Shown in pieces: positions 1 to 11,936 of a stretch of 64,000 bases of DNA. The stretch is from Paramacrobiotus metropolitanus. Its lineage: Eukaryota > Tardigrada > Eutardigrada > Parachela > Macrobiotidae. Positions within the stretch are counted from its first letter, which is position 1. Every line of letters starts with the position of its first letter. The translations under genes were made by a program, and so were the position numbers. The notes under the pieces were generated by a model. The model had not been told where the DNA came from. It worked only from the letters and a program-made list of their open reading frames with translations, and did no database searches. The stretch spans positions 682,001-746,000 of the forward strand of contig NW_026570229.1 in assembly GCF_019649055.1 (NCBI RefSeq), read 5' to 3'.

Positions 1-1451
1 TCTTCTCGAAGGCAGCGGCGTTTTCTTCTACAAAATGGAAAACAATCGTATGATCTCTAGTGTGAAGGAGAGAGCGGTCGCCCGTGACAACGTACGGCAC
101 TTGAGATTGTCCAGCAGCGGCTTGACGTACTGGTCCCGGTCGCGTCGAGCGTGTTCGTGGCGTAGATCGAACACCGCGTGCAGCAGCTCGTGCATAATCA
201 CGATATGCAGCATCGCATCCGGACGTTGGTGTTCGTTGAATGGTACCGTGTTGATGTAGATGGCGTTGTCGCCATAGTCGTTGTATCCATATTGTTCACT
301 GTGTGGAGCCCTAAAAGAATACGGTACTGTCTCTTAGATAGTGTCATAATTGCACTTAACGGCGGTGTAATTCTTGTTAAAATGACCGGCTCGTTACGGA
401 GCAGTAATGCTATCGGTTGACACTTACCCGCCGTTACAGCTCTTGGAATCGGATACGTCTTGGTAGATGTGGATGCTGAGCACATGACAGGTATCAGCGT
501 CACCAGCAGGGCGCATCTGGAAGCCCGTGCAGTCGATCATGGCGGCGTTGATCATGTCGATCGCCCGTTCAGCACTCAACACAAATCTGTCAGCGCCACG
601 ATCGTCGCTGTCCCTCACTGCAATTCGATTTTAGATATACAAACAAACCAGGGTTATACAAGGTGACAAGGAACGCGTGGAATGCACCGATTTTATAAGG
701 AATTCCGCGGTTCTCGACGTTCGGCCAAATATGCGGCTGGCCAAAAGGTTGCCCGTTGGGGAAGAACGGCTGACATCGGCTAGCGGCCAAACCCGGCAGG
801 CCAAAATTCACGCCGGGAAGGCCGCCGCCGAAATTCACGTTGGGAAGGTTTGGCATACCGGAGAAGAACGGATATGGTGGCATGTTAGCGTAGTTCCCGT
901 AAACCGGGTGACCATTCATGAAACCGGGCAGTCCTACAGAAACAGCACCCCGGCACAAGCGGTGATTTTTACAACATGGCTATAGGTAGCGCGGATGGCA
1001 CTAACCTTCCCCGTCCTGTCTGCCTTCACGGCCGTTGTGGTCCGGAGCGACGGTCGTGGTGGCTGTGTTCACCGGCCGGCGTTTGGTTGTTGTCGGCCGG
1101 GGTTTTGGCTGCTTGGTGGTTGGGCCCGCCGGCTTCACGGAATGCTTGGTGGTTGCTATTGCAGCGGGATGGGGTGGTTGCCTCGAGGTAAGTGGCGGCG
1201 AGGATCTGGGGAATCGGCAAAACCCGAAATCGGGAGTGGTATAGTCGCACTGCAGTCCCAGGTCGGTGCAGCAAAGGATGTCGGCCCTACATCCTTCCTC
1301 TCGGGTCTGGCAGGCGAGAGTCACCTGTTAACAGAGAGCACAAATGGTGACCTTTTGTCTCCATACATACGACATCAGTATGTAAAGTCCCTACCGCAAC
1401 CAGGGTAACACTCCAGATGCCGGCACAGGCTAACAGAGCTATATACCGCAT
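1..1451 (-). CDS. Secreted astacin-family metalloprotease, 3' end beyond window
   Basis: Zinc endopeptidase of the astacin (M12A) family, predicted to be secreted. Exons read from the minus strand are 1451-1395, 1324-1006, 933-688, 617-428, 310-96 and 27-1 (partial). All junctions are GT-AG, phases agree throughout, and introns are 68-117 bp. Exon 1 encodes a 19-residue signal peptide (MRYIALLACAG...). Exon 2 has a six-Cys knottin-like pattern (C-x6-C-x5-CC-x6-C-x9-C) followed by a Thr/Pro/Lys linker. Exon 3 is Gly/Pro/Asn-rich and ends in the astacin domain start (IWPN...GIPYKI). Exon 5 carries the zinc site HELLHAVFDLRHEH and RDRDQYV. The usual spacing is HExxHxxGxxH; here the third His is one residue further on and the Gly is missing, so catalytic competence is uncertain. 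The Met-turn and any C-terminal modules lie outside the window. Confidence 0.85.
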
Positions 1452-2540
1452 AATAAGTTAGGAATTCCTAATGACAGAACGCTACTAACTTTTTTAACTT
1501 GGTTTCGCGCCGTCGGTAGTTAAAATTCCGTTAGTGTTAGTTATACATAATCAGCGTCTTTTATACCTGATGTCCGGACAAGTGTCGTGTCCTCAAGTGC
1601 ATCCAGGTGCAAGCCAGTGATGTGGACGTCAAGTGTTTGCTCTGTCTGGCTGTTTCCTCCACACGTGACTGACTAACCAAGTTTTGGCATCCTCCCGCTT
1701 ACAGTATGTACTAGAAAACAAACTGGAATTTGCAGATTATTGCTGATTGTTGTGGATTGTCTGCTGCACTTCAATTCGTGTCCGCCCTCGAGACAAACGA
1801 CCACATGATGCCGCGCTTGAAAAACTGGATATGGAATTGCAACCCAAAGCAGCTTTTTGAGAGCTTGCAAGCCTGGACAAGTGTGTGACTGCCGTGTGGG
1901 AAACGTGGCGTTCGGAAAAAACACATTGTTATTCACGGCGAAACACTTGGGACGTGCATGCTTCCACGGATGCTGAATTCGCATCGACGAACCATTTTTC
2001 GATTCCGTTCGCAGAAAAATGTAGTCGGTTTATCACTCTTATAGATTCATGCCATGTTTATGGCAGGTCTGCCATACAAAGAGGACATTTCTAGTTAGCA
2101 GAACAAATCTTTCTAACACACAGTGTTCAGAGCCGTGTGTGCTAACTTTTCGAAGTGCGCTGGAAAACCGGTTTGCAACAGCACTGATCAAAATTTTGAC
2201 GGAATATGAGATGCGGGACCGTGTCAATTTTTTATCGTAAAATAAAGTCTCACAGAGGTATATTCGTTTGTAAATCCGTTCCTTGACCTAATTTTATTGA
2301 GTTCCAGGCGACAACTTAGCCACACAGATAGGTTAATATCATAGGCTCATAATTTTGGTTACAGTTTTGCAAATAAGCAACAGAACTGCAGAAGACCAAG
2401 TAATATCTGTACTATGACATTTAATGATTAACCAAATGGAATACAGGTTTTCAACAAAAAATTCGCAGACAGCAAATCTACCAATCCTGAAAACATGACA
2501 AACGAGATAAGCAGCAGTCTAAGACAGATTCCCCACATGT
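1452..2540. other. Intergenic sequence, no gene recognised
   Basis: Upstream flank of the astacin gene. Open frames here are short and overlapping on both strands, without homology or splice signals that I recognise. The astacin promoter should lie in the first few hundred bases, but I see no convincing TATA box or initiator. Confidence 0.4.
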
Positions 2541-2548
2541 TGCACAAA

Positions 2549-2917
2549 CTAGGTCACTGGTTAGCGGTCGAAACGCAAAGCGTTGAATTAATAACCCCAG
2601 ATCACATCGTGCGCAACAAGCAGAAAATCCCGCTCCAGACTTCCACGTCCAATTCGCCAGTCCATAGAGCTCGGAAGATTCACCAGCCAGGAGGTTCGCG
2701 AAGATGACCACAGACAGTTGAATGAAACGAGCGAAGAAATGACGAAAATGCCAGGGTCCTCCAGGGTTCCCGAGTCCAGATCCACGGTTCGCACCCTCAC
2801 CAAACACGAGGGAAGCCCACACGGAACGCCAAAGCACTGCACTAGCTAGGTCACTGGTTAATGGTCGAAACGCAGAGCGTTGAATTACTAACCCCAGATC
2901 ACATCGAGCACAACGCC
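2549..2917. repeat. Direct repeat pair, about 73 bp, 296 bp apart
   Basis: The stretch at about 2549-2622 recurs at about 2845-2917 with a few substitutions. Both begin ctaggtcactggtta, contain cgaaacgca and agcgttgaatta, and end near ccccagatcacatcg. The repeats give a long minus-strand open frame (2478-3038), but nothing else supports coding. Confidence 0.65.
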
Positions 2918-3631
2918 CAGAAATCCCCCGCAGTCCGCCCCCATGGCCAGCTAAATTCTCCCCGTGGCCCCAACTCCAAGCCCCGCATGGCTCCATAAAA
3001 CAGGCAGGAAAACAGTACGACATCAGATCAACAGTCATGAGTAAGAGCAGTAAAGAGTATCAAGGAATGAGAAATGTGCTGGAAGGCAGTAAGTGAGGTG
3101 ATCCAGTACGATGGGCTCGTGGCGAACAATTCCGCGATATGGTTTGTCCCTGCCAATCTGGTATGAACCAGAAATGGCAGGGCTTGTAATTTATTCGAAA
3201 AAGGTTACCAAAAATAAAGTAAATCGTAAGGAAAAACAAGAACTCTAGACAAGCCTGTCTAGAGGAAAAATTAGAGTACATATGACATTGTTCTGAACAA
3301 GTAATATCTGTTGTTGGCAGAGTTCATCATCAGACGCAGAACTTTGACGGGCTACATTGCATGTCAGTTATTGTCATCAAGGTGACGTAAAATCCAAGTA
3401 GAGTATAACAAGGTTGATAATAGCAGCACAGTTCCAATTTCACGTAAGAGTCCACATGAAGTTCCTTGGAAGCGACGTGCTGTTATGATGTTGTGATACA
3501 GGCAGCGTTTCCAAAGTACTTATGCGAATCCGTAGTTAATCATGCGCTCGAAAACAGTTCGACGGAATGTGGACAATTCGATGACTACGAGTAGCTGGCG
3601 ATTGTCGGTTAGTTCTAATAAGTGTTAGTGG

Positions 3632-4510
3632 GCATGGATGGACTGGCTGGACTTAGACGAGGACATTGGCCTGGACGGACACCGGACGGCTTCGTACAAG
3701 GACACTGGACGTGCGCGGACACTTGTTTGTTTTAATACTTCGAAACTTATGTAAGAGGAGAATCCTCTTTACACACAGCAGCCGCCCATCCGCCGCCTAC
3801 CTGGTTGGCTCAAGCTCAAGCACAAATATCTTGATCTTCGCAAACAGCAGCGATGGCACAGTGGCTGTGCTACGTGGATCTCACTCGGTAGCCAGCGGTT
3901 CGATTCCGCTCCATCGCCATTTTTCGGAATTTCCTCAACAGACAGGATCTTCATCTGACCGCCCTCCCTCGCTGAGATCATCACGGACAGCCGACTTATG
4001 GCTGCCTCTGTTATACTTAAAAAAACGTAAAAAAACTGGCTTATAATGTTTTTTGGCACGACTTTGCTGACCGTTTCGCGCGATATCTCATACATACCGG
4101 TTCGCATTTGTGATTTTTGTATTTTAATTTTTCCTGACCACTGGTCATCTTCATGGCCATCGTGTTGCTTTTGTAATAAAGAGCTTTTTTAGGTTTATCA
4201 TTCAAGCTATTGGCATGCTCTGTACGATTGTTTCGTCAGTTGTTATAAAAGGCAATGGAAAATATTTCAGTGCAACATGGTTCCCATGCGTGTTATTTCG
4301 CATAGGTGATTGGTCCTATCTTACTTGATTTATGGTCACTAAAATTTTGAAAATACTTCTTTCTTAACTGAATTAACTTGTCCAGGCCGGATACCGACTG
4401 TACATGGACGAGGATGCTGGGCAGGATGGACACCGGACGGCCTGGCTCGTGCACACTGGACGTGCAGTCGTGCACTGACCTTCAATGTACACAGTGTCTA
4501 TACACAAATA
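3632..4510. repeat. Pair of related GGAC-rich segments flanking a SINE
   Basis: Sequence at about 3632-3735 (gaggac, ggacaccggacggc, actggacgtgc in order) recurs in diverged form at about 4384-4470. The two copies lie on either side of the SINE at 3782-4010. The origin is unknown. The rest of 4010-5170 shows no gene. Confidence 0.5.
3782..4010 (+). repeat. tRNA-derived SINE, copy 1
   Basis: About 230 bp closely related to 25944-26165, with a diverged inverted copy near 13270-13475. The tRNA-like part is 3850-3917: 7-bp acceptor-type arms GCGATGG/CCATCGC, an A-box-like TGGCACAGTGG, and a T arm AGCGG-TTCGATT-CCGCT containing a perfect B box GGTTCGATTCC. The anticodon arm is irregular, so this is a SINE rather than a tRNA gene. 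It is followed by a conserved tail ending near cagccgactta. Confidence 0.75.
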
Positions 4511-5169
4511 CACAAATAAAGTGTAAATCTGGCACTCCCGGCCGACCTTTTGAAATTGTCGAAATAGTGGCAGCTCCCGAAATAACGACACCTCCCCAAA
4601 CCAAGCGCACCTGCACCATGGCGTTCGAACTATTTGCCGCCGAGTGCCACAAACTCGGTAATTACGGTCTGTGCGTGTAGCTTAAACCAGCGTTTACTGA
4701 AAATCAGAAAAACCTCTACGCGGATTAATAATGGCTGAGGACCACTAATGCTGCTTGAAAATTTTTGACGAATAATTTTATTTTACATTTCCAATGGTTC
4801 TAAACAGGCATTACATCTCAAACACGTCCTAACGTTTGGGTGACGAGTCTGCCACTGTAGCATCCCACAGAAAGCGCGCTCTGACCGTGAATGTTAATTT
4901 TATTACAAAGATTACTATTCAAATTCTGACCTAAAAATACTGTACGAGTACATTTTCGAAAAGAGAAGTGAGAATTTGTAGGTTTTAGTTTTGGTTTTAC
5001 ACAATCTAGATTTTGAAAATTTAAATTTTGGTAAATAAATTGGTCAGTCCCTTCCATATCCATTTATCAGAAGGTTAGAACTACTTGCAGTTGACTCGCT
5101 CAGCATGAGGTTTACAGTGAATCGGTCGTTTGGCAGCTGATTGACTTTATTGGCTCAGATTTTGCTTTT

Positions 5170-5684
5170 TCTAAATTTATTTAGGTAATAGGTACTATTA
5201 ACGGATTGCTTAGCTTTCGCTCTACTGTTTAGAAATTCGTTCTTTAATTCTTTGTTTAGTCGTGCATGGGTGGTCCATCGTGATGTCAATCGGCTGCCAC
5301 AACAGTACGTAATGTTCCCCAAGCCATTAAAAGCCCGAATCCATCTTGTCGATCACTCATGGCGCAGATCGCCATAACCTTTTTTTGCTTATTTGTTTTG
5401 CATGCACACGTGCCATTTCCATGGTATTATGATGGTAATTGAAAGCAGTGCACAAATTAGATAATACAAATTATCAACCAATTAATTAATTACAAAATAG
5501 AAAAAAATTATAAGTTCAGTTCAGTTTATTAAACGCTTAAGTTCATTAATCGCAAGCTTATAAGTTTTATTTTCAGTTCATTAAACGCAAATCACATGTT
5601 TACATGATTAAGCGTAGTGAAGCGAGTTTTTAGCGACTTTTCTCGGCAGAGTGCAGCTACAACGGACATTTGGATACATACTGT
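5170..5684. other. Distal 3' flank of gene copy A
   Basis: Homologous to the 3' flanks of copy B (about 22029-22400) and copy C (about 28840-29090); shared blocks include a gtggtcc.tcgtg segment, gaaagcagtgcacaaa, and a gtagtgaagcgag stretch. No ORF is conserved, so this is non-coding duplicated flank. The homology stops at 5684 where an LTR element is inserted and resumes at 11642. Confidence 0.65.
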
Positions 5685-6108
5685 TGTTACGTACCATGCG
5701 GAAGTTGTGTAACGATGAGCGCATAATGACATAATTCTGATATCATATAGTTATGTAAACTGTTAAGTGTTAACATGGAATATGCCATCCTAATGATTGA
5801 TGTGTGTGTACCTTTTATGATAAGTGCTGCTCAATGGTTTCTTAATGAGCTCATAATGGGATGAGTGTAATGACTGATGTCATACTTAGATCAGCGTCCT
5901 AATCTCCTTTTAGTATTTAAGGCTTTTTTGCCCGTAGAGAATTTTAGTATGTTGGATTTTCAAGTCTAGATCACTCTCCTAGTTCCGCTGTATACAGACT
6001 CCCGGAAGTGCCCATTAAAATGTAGTTGACCTTTCATGTCATGTTGCTTATGCTTACATTGCGCTACCTCCGGTATTCATGCAACCCAACGCATTTATAA
6101 GCGTAACA
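5685..6108 (+). repeat. 5' LTR of the degenerate Ty3-like element
   Basis: 424 bp with 7-bp inverted ends TGTTACG/CGTAACA. It matches 8904-9159 plus 11477-11641 apart from scattered substitutions and small indels. It contains a TATTTAAGG promoter-like motif near 5913. The intact copy proves the exact breakpoints of the insertion in the other LTR. Confidence 0.85.
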
Positions 6109-8903
6109 TTTGGCGACCACGAAGGGAATACCGTATCAACAAGGTATGCGTAGTAAGACTAGTGACCTTTAGGCGTAAGTGACACTTTTGCTAATGTTGT
6201 TGAATGATGACCTTTCGTTATGTTTCGGGTGCTTAGCAAAACATATCTGCGGTGATTCGTTCCTAATTTTCTGTTTCCGGGATAAAACCTAAAGGTAACT
6301 GATTTAATCATTAAAATGAAGTTACATGAAGAGCATGTTAATAATGTATCGAATGTCAGTAATATCAGCAAGTATCCTTTTATTATAAGTCGAAAGCTTT
6401 TTAAAATGTTTTTGCAGTGGTTACGATGTCTTATGACGTATAGACGATTGCAAATGGACGGTCATTTGCTATGAGCGCTAAGTCATATTTAGTTCTAGTC
6501 AGTTCGCTTTTAGTTCTAGTCAGTTCGAAAAGCAAGCGAACTGCATAAGAATTATTCGTAGGATATTTTTATTTCCGTAACTAGCTTGGTGCTACGATTT
6601 CGGTTTAAAAGTTTTTGTATATTGTTTCTTGTAATAACGGTCGTAGAGAATACAGTAAAATTGTAAACGTCTCTGCTGCCTTTTTTTTATTGAAATTTGT
6701 TTCTGTTAATATGGAATTTTTCCTTAATTGCGCTACGTTAACTTGGACTGGTTAAGGATATACAGTAATACAAATTTTGGATTCTAAATTTTGGTATTAT
6801 TACTGTACTACCAGCATATATTCCAGTTTTACTGTGGGAAACTAATTGCAGTGACAGCAGTGGTTCAGCACGCGATAGGACAAAATGCATCTTCGTTCTA
6901 TTTTTGGACACCAGTTCCATAACAAAAAATTTTGTGTTTGACGGTTGCATTTGACATGTCGCTATACATTTCGTTAATATGTTGCTCCTGAAAGCGCGAT
7001 CGAACTGTACATGGCTTCCATTTTATTAAATTATATAATAATGTGCATGTGGTCGAGGTGTAATTATGGACACCACTCGATATTTAATTTGGGCATGGGT
7101 TGTGTTGCACGTTTTAATTATTGATGTACGGTAGTTACTGATACATTCGCTCAAAAAAGAGCGCGTCGAGTCTGCAAGTAATTGCAGAAGATGCCTGCCC
7201 AAAACATTTTGTGAAAAGCATTGCAGAAAGGGCAATGTCAATGTTGCAGCGTAATGCAGTGAATGCAGCAAGCCACGAGAGATTAAGTTTTGTTGTCCCG
7301 CAGAAAAGCCAATAATATTTGGATTAATGCAGCGAAGGAAGTATTTATATGGAACCCCAGTCCCGAACCCTGGAATAAAGTGATTTAAGGCCCCGTCAAA
7401 CCTGGATAGGAAGTTTGTCATGACCTTTTACATTATTTGGTGCATTCGCTGTCTACTCTTTAATTTGTCCACTGCCGGAACAGTCATGGAAATTGCGGGA
7501 TTTTGATAAAATAACCTGAAAACAAAGAAACAGAAATTTTAAAGTGCAACTGATTGACAACTCTGGATGAAAACGTCATTTAATGGATCCCAATGGAGGA
7601 TCAGACCTACGGCCTCACACTTAGGGAGGAATCTTTTCATGCCGAATCGGAATATAACAGATGTTGCAGTTCACGAGCCGTCTACTGCCATTCGATTCCT
7701 TGGAGAACAATTACCAACGCTCGTCTACTGGTGCTCATTAAGCGCATCTTCAAAAAAAAGTGACTACTCAGTGCCGCTGAGCGAAGCGAATGCCTTCCTG
7801 GACGATACAACGGTCTGCCTTATTTGGATTGCAGAATTCATCAAGGAACTTTGCTGTGATGGAGAAGAAAAAGCCGCCGAGAGCAGTAATAATACGCCAG
7901 TTCTTTCTTAAAGAGGGGAAGAGATTTTGGAAAAGTTGAAGCGTCGTTTTCAAGCAGGCGCTCACACTGCCTGACCTTTTCGTGAAGAAAAAGATGAGGA
8001 TGACGATATTTACATAACAAACGGTTTGGGCAACAGCGTGATGTCCGAGTATTCAGATGGTTTAGCAGTTCCAGATGGTTTACCTATCTACCGGGTTTAC
8101 AGGAGCATTCAGCAAGCGAGGTGAAACGACTACCAATCGAGCAGAAAAAAAGAATGGATTTCAGAGAGTGTCATAAAACAGATGCGGCATGATTGACAGA
8201 ATAACTACAAATGCTCTGAATTTCTTACACTGTCAGTCCTGGTGAAGTGAAGTGCATTGTACCTATTTGGATACAACAAAACAGACGAACGGATACCGGC
8301 GACAGCGATGTTTTGTTCGGTGAAGTGAAAGTTTACCGCAATATGTTCCGTAAAGGCGTAGACCGAAAAACGTAGAATGGTATACTGTATTGCCAAGTTG
8401 AGATCACGCTGGAGCGAACCTGCGCTGGATTGAGTGTGCGAATTTTACGGGAGTACGCATGGGGAAAACAAAAAGGTCAATCATGTGTAATTGGTGATCA
8501 CTAAACATAAACACGCGGAGGACCAAAAACATCTGGAAATGATGTCAAATTGTAACTGCAAATGCCGGCAGAAAACCCAGTCAGTGAACGTGTCGGGAAC
8601 TCATTGAAATGAAAGAAAACTTGAACGAAGAGGATTTAAACCAGCAATCCAGCGCAGCAGATAACATCAGCGATTACCGGAAGCGGTAATGGAACAGCCT
8701 ACGGCAACAAAGACTACTATTATAAAAAGTCCGCAGATGACGACCTTAAAGAGATGCTATAATTATATACACCTAATCACTTAAAACGACCACAGACCAC
8801 GTACGGATTTTGTTAATCACGTCTTACCGGAAGGACTCAACTCTATCTTTCTTAACCTGGACCAAAGAAACGCTGCGCATTTCTTCTTCTAAGCGGGAGG
8901 AAA

Positions 8904-9159
8904 TGTTACGTACCATGCGGAAGTTGTGTCACGATGAGCGCATAATGACATAATTCTGATATCATATAGTTATGTAAACTGTTAACATGGAATATGCCAT
9001 CCTAATGATCGATGTGTGTGTATCTTTTATGATAAGTGCTGCTCAATGGTTTCTTACTGAGCTCATAATGGGATGAGTGTAATGACTGATGTCATACTTA
9101 GATCAGCGTCCTAATCTCCTTTTAGTATTTAAGGCTTTTTTGCCCGTGAGAATTTTAGT
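8904..9159 (+). repeat. 3' LTR, first part
   Basis: Corresponds to the start of the 5' LTR at 5685. The match stops after gaattttAGT, where the nested TIR element begins. AGT at 9157-9159 is the left target duplication. Confidence 0.85.
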
Positions 9160-11473
9160 TGTGAATTTTCGAAAACGCTTTAAGGGGATCGCTATGAAAT
9201 GAATTTCATATAAATGTGTTATCAATATTAACATCAGGTTGTAGGAAATTTTTCGGGCTTTCAGATAGTATGTCTCGATGGGTCATATTGTACTGCGATC
9301 ATAAGTTATTTACTGGATTGCGGCGGCTCTGAATCGCTGCAGAGCAGCCAACGTTTGCATTCCAAATACCGCTGCTGTTTGGCACAGAAAGACGTCTTTG
9401 GTCTGCTGCTTGAAAAAGACTTGCGAAACAAAACGTGCGCCATCGCATACAATAACAGTAGGGAAACGGGGTACATGTGGACTGATCTTCCACTCACATT
9501 CAGTCATACACTTACGTTCTACACTCAGACCATATGCATTTTGACCAGTCCGAGCGACTTTGCCCTCTCCTGTGTCTTTTGATAGGAAGCAGGGAGCGCA
9601 GCAGACGACCAAGACCTACATGTTCAAAAAGGCGATTTGGACCGGGCTGCAGAGCGTTGCAGAGGACGGTCTGCAGGCCAGACGGGGTCTGACTCAGACC
9701 GCTTGCCATTTTTATTGCCTCTGCAATGCAAACTATCCCTGATTTGTAGCGATTTGAGAGCCGCCGCAATCCAGTTATTAATAAAAAAAACGAGAGCGTG
9801 TCAGCAGAGGCGAAGTAAATGCAGTGATGTTATTGGCTAGCCATGGCCAGCCGCATGGCAGATAGATCTGGACAGAAGACAGAACGCCTCAATGCTGTCC
9901 TGTGGCCGGAGCTAAGCTCATTCTTCCCTCTCAAGCTATGTTCTGTCTGATTTCTATCCTGCAAAACGCGGGCATGGGTAGCCGGCTCTGGCACACATTG
10001 CTGCCGGTCAGTCAGCAAGCCTTTCATTCAGCTGCTGTTTTCCAAAAACTTGTTATATGGCCTTAAAAATCGATAACTTCATTGTGAAACCTGCTATATT
10101 TTCAAAGTCGGTATCAGACGGTGTGCTATTTTCTAGAAAGCTTATATACCGAGACACTGTCATAGTCCAATAAAGCATGTTTGAATAAACTTAAAAAAAA
10201 CACTTTTCAAAAAGTGTTTTTCTCGATTTTTTTGTAAACTGACAACATTTTTTATTAGCATGTTGGAGAATATAAGCTTTCTAGGCTAAAACACATCCAG
10301 TGATGTGTATCACATCTAATTTGGGAAAACTCTCTCATTCGACCTTTGAATTCAAAGTTTTTCCTTTGTTTCTTGAATAGCTCTGTCTAGAGAAAGCGCA
10401 GACAAGATCGCAGCATACCAGTGTGTAGCCAAACCCTTTGCGCATGCAGTGAGAACAATGGCAACAATAATCTTTCAGTTGTTTTTAACCTATTCATGAT
10501 TTCCCAGACCCACTTTCATCTCATAGGGATCCCCTTAAGTTCAAGTTTAAAATCAAGTTCAAGTCAAAAAAGTAGCGGAGGGTATGCCTCGAGCCTTCGA
10601 AATATGAATCTCAACTTGCAAAAATGAACTTATCCAAGCTTCAGTTCAAGTTGGAAGGCCCTCCAACTTGAGCTACTTTCAGATTGTTGCCGTTTGTGAA
10701 CGGCCGAATTATAAACTTGAACCATAGCAAATGTTTAGAAGAAAAAACATTTTTCTGCAACTTCTTTGCCTATCTGCAAGTTTAGTTTGTGGCGATTTAG
10801 ACACTAACGGTGATCAACGGAGAGGACCGATTTTTTTATTTCTGTCGTGGAACTGACACCAACTAACCGCTGGGTGCGGCAATCACCCACTTGACTGTTG
10901 ACAGACGCTGCAAAGCTTTGTACTGTCGTAATTACTTCACCTCTTTGCGAACACTAGGCAACTCTAAAGTAACAGATAGAGAAAAATCTAGCAATTTTCT
11001 TGAATGCACGGAAGGCCGTTTCTGTTCACAATGAATCCCTAAAGGTTTAGTCGAAATTATGTAGCATGGTAACCCTATGGACCGCGGAGTACTCGCACAC
11101 CACCACTTGTAGCTCGTAGGTCCCTATGGTAATATTTAAGAACGGATAAAAACCTTTGTTCTCCATCAAATTTTCCTCCCGTGGTATCAAAAAACACTTC
11201 AGAATTTTTTCATGGGTGTAGTCTAAACTTTCATGAGATGTGAAAAGCGAACGTGATGCCTAAGGATCCTGAAACCAGTCATCAAATTTTCGTAAGGCAG
11301 CATCGCTACCGCGTGCAGGCGACGGTTAGAAAAATTCATGAACTTTAGTTTGGTTTGCTGCGTTTGGAAAAGTCATAAGTGTACAATTTCAACTTAAAAC
11401 TCATGGTTAACTTCAAGTTGCTAACTTGTATTCGAACTTGTGTCTGAATTTAAAGTGGTTTCGAAACGTCCCA
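9160..11473. mobile_element. TIR DNA element nested in an LTR
   Basis: 2,314-bp insertion flanked by the 3-bp duplication AGT (9157-9159 and 11474-11476). The intact 5' LTR shows a single AGT at this point, which fixes the ends. Termini are imperfect inverted repeats: TGTGAATTTTCGAAAAC at the left, and the reverse complement of the right end reads TGGGACGTTTCGAAAC. No transposase ORF is visible, so it is non-autonomous. It contains a smaller palindromic element (9311-9777) and a perfect hairpin of aaaacactttt arms near 10195-10222. The 3-bp duplication and TG...CA ends do not point to one superfamily. Confidence 0.7.
9311..9777. mobile_element. MITE inside the nested TIR element
   Basis: About 467 bp bounded by inverted repeats. 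ACTGGATTGCGGCGGCTCT at 9312 is matched by its reverse complement ending at 9775, and similarity continues inward (gaatcgct, gtttgcatt). It has no coding capacity. The target duplication is unclear. Confidence 0.7.
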
Positions 11474-11476
11474 AGT

Positions 11477-11641
11477 ATGTTGGATTTTCAAGTCTAGATC
11501 ACTCTCCTAGTTCCGCTGTATACAGACTCCCGGAAGTGCCCATTAAAATGTAGTTGACCTTTCATTTCGTGTTGCTTACACTTACACTGCGCTACCTCCG
11601 GTATCATGCAACCCAACGCTTTGAATTTTATAAGCGTAACA
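11477..11641 (+). repeat. 3' LTR, second part
   Basis: Continues the 5' LTR homology after the nested element, from atgttggattttc to the terminal CGTAACA. Compared with the 5' LTR it has a 6-bp difference before tataagcgtaaca. Confidence 0.85.
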
Positions 11642-11936
11642 CTGTATTTTGCGCAGACTTATTGGAGCACTATTATTTGAAAGGGGTTAGGCCAGTTCTC
11701 CTCTGTGACTTCATCCGGTTGAATAGCATTTTCGTTTTTTATACCAACCAGAATATTAACTTTGGAATATCCACCACGAGAAGGTCATCCAGCTGGAGGA
11801 GTGGCAGCAGCAGTGATTGTGAAAGAGCTCGTGGTATGGTAACTCAAGTATACAATGCTCTAGAGCAATCAAAGCATCGCGGGTTATTGCCAAATTTAAT
11901 CTCAGTTCATTTCGTGCAATGGGTCACTCTTCTTAC

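Larger units (their letters stand above)
5685..11641 (+). mobile_element. Degenerate Ty3-like LTR element with nested insertions
   Basis: The element starts TGTTACG and ends CGTAACA, and is flanked by the 4-bp duplication CTGT (5681-5684 and 11642-11645). The 5' LTR is 5685-6108. A primer-binding-like TGGCGACCACGAAGG follows at 6111. A purine tract (gcgggaggaaa) precedes the 3' LTR, which starts at 8904 and is split by another transposon. The 2.8 kb interior has no intact gag or pol; 7567-7911 is the longest plus ORF (114 codons) and is not recognised. A short HAEDQKHLE-like piece near 8510 resembles the segment after the RT catalytic core. The element is defective. It interrupts the 3' flank of gene copy A, whose homology with B and C resumes exactly after it. 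Confidence 0.8.

Noticed and set aside
2478-3038. 186-codon minus-strand ORF
   Set aside because: It runs through a direct repeat pair and shows no recognisable domain or splice context.
11785-11842. Final exon of the EB/CUB-like gene (also near 22550 and 29220)
   Set aside because: Conserved and indel-free with a common stop, but its frame needs a phase-2 junction while exon 5 ends in phase 0, so I did not add it to the gene model.
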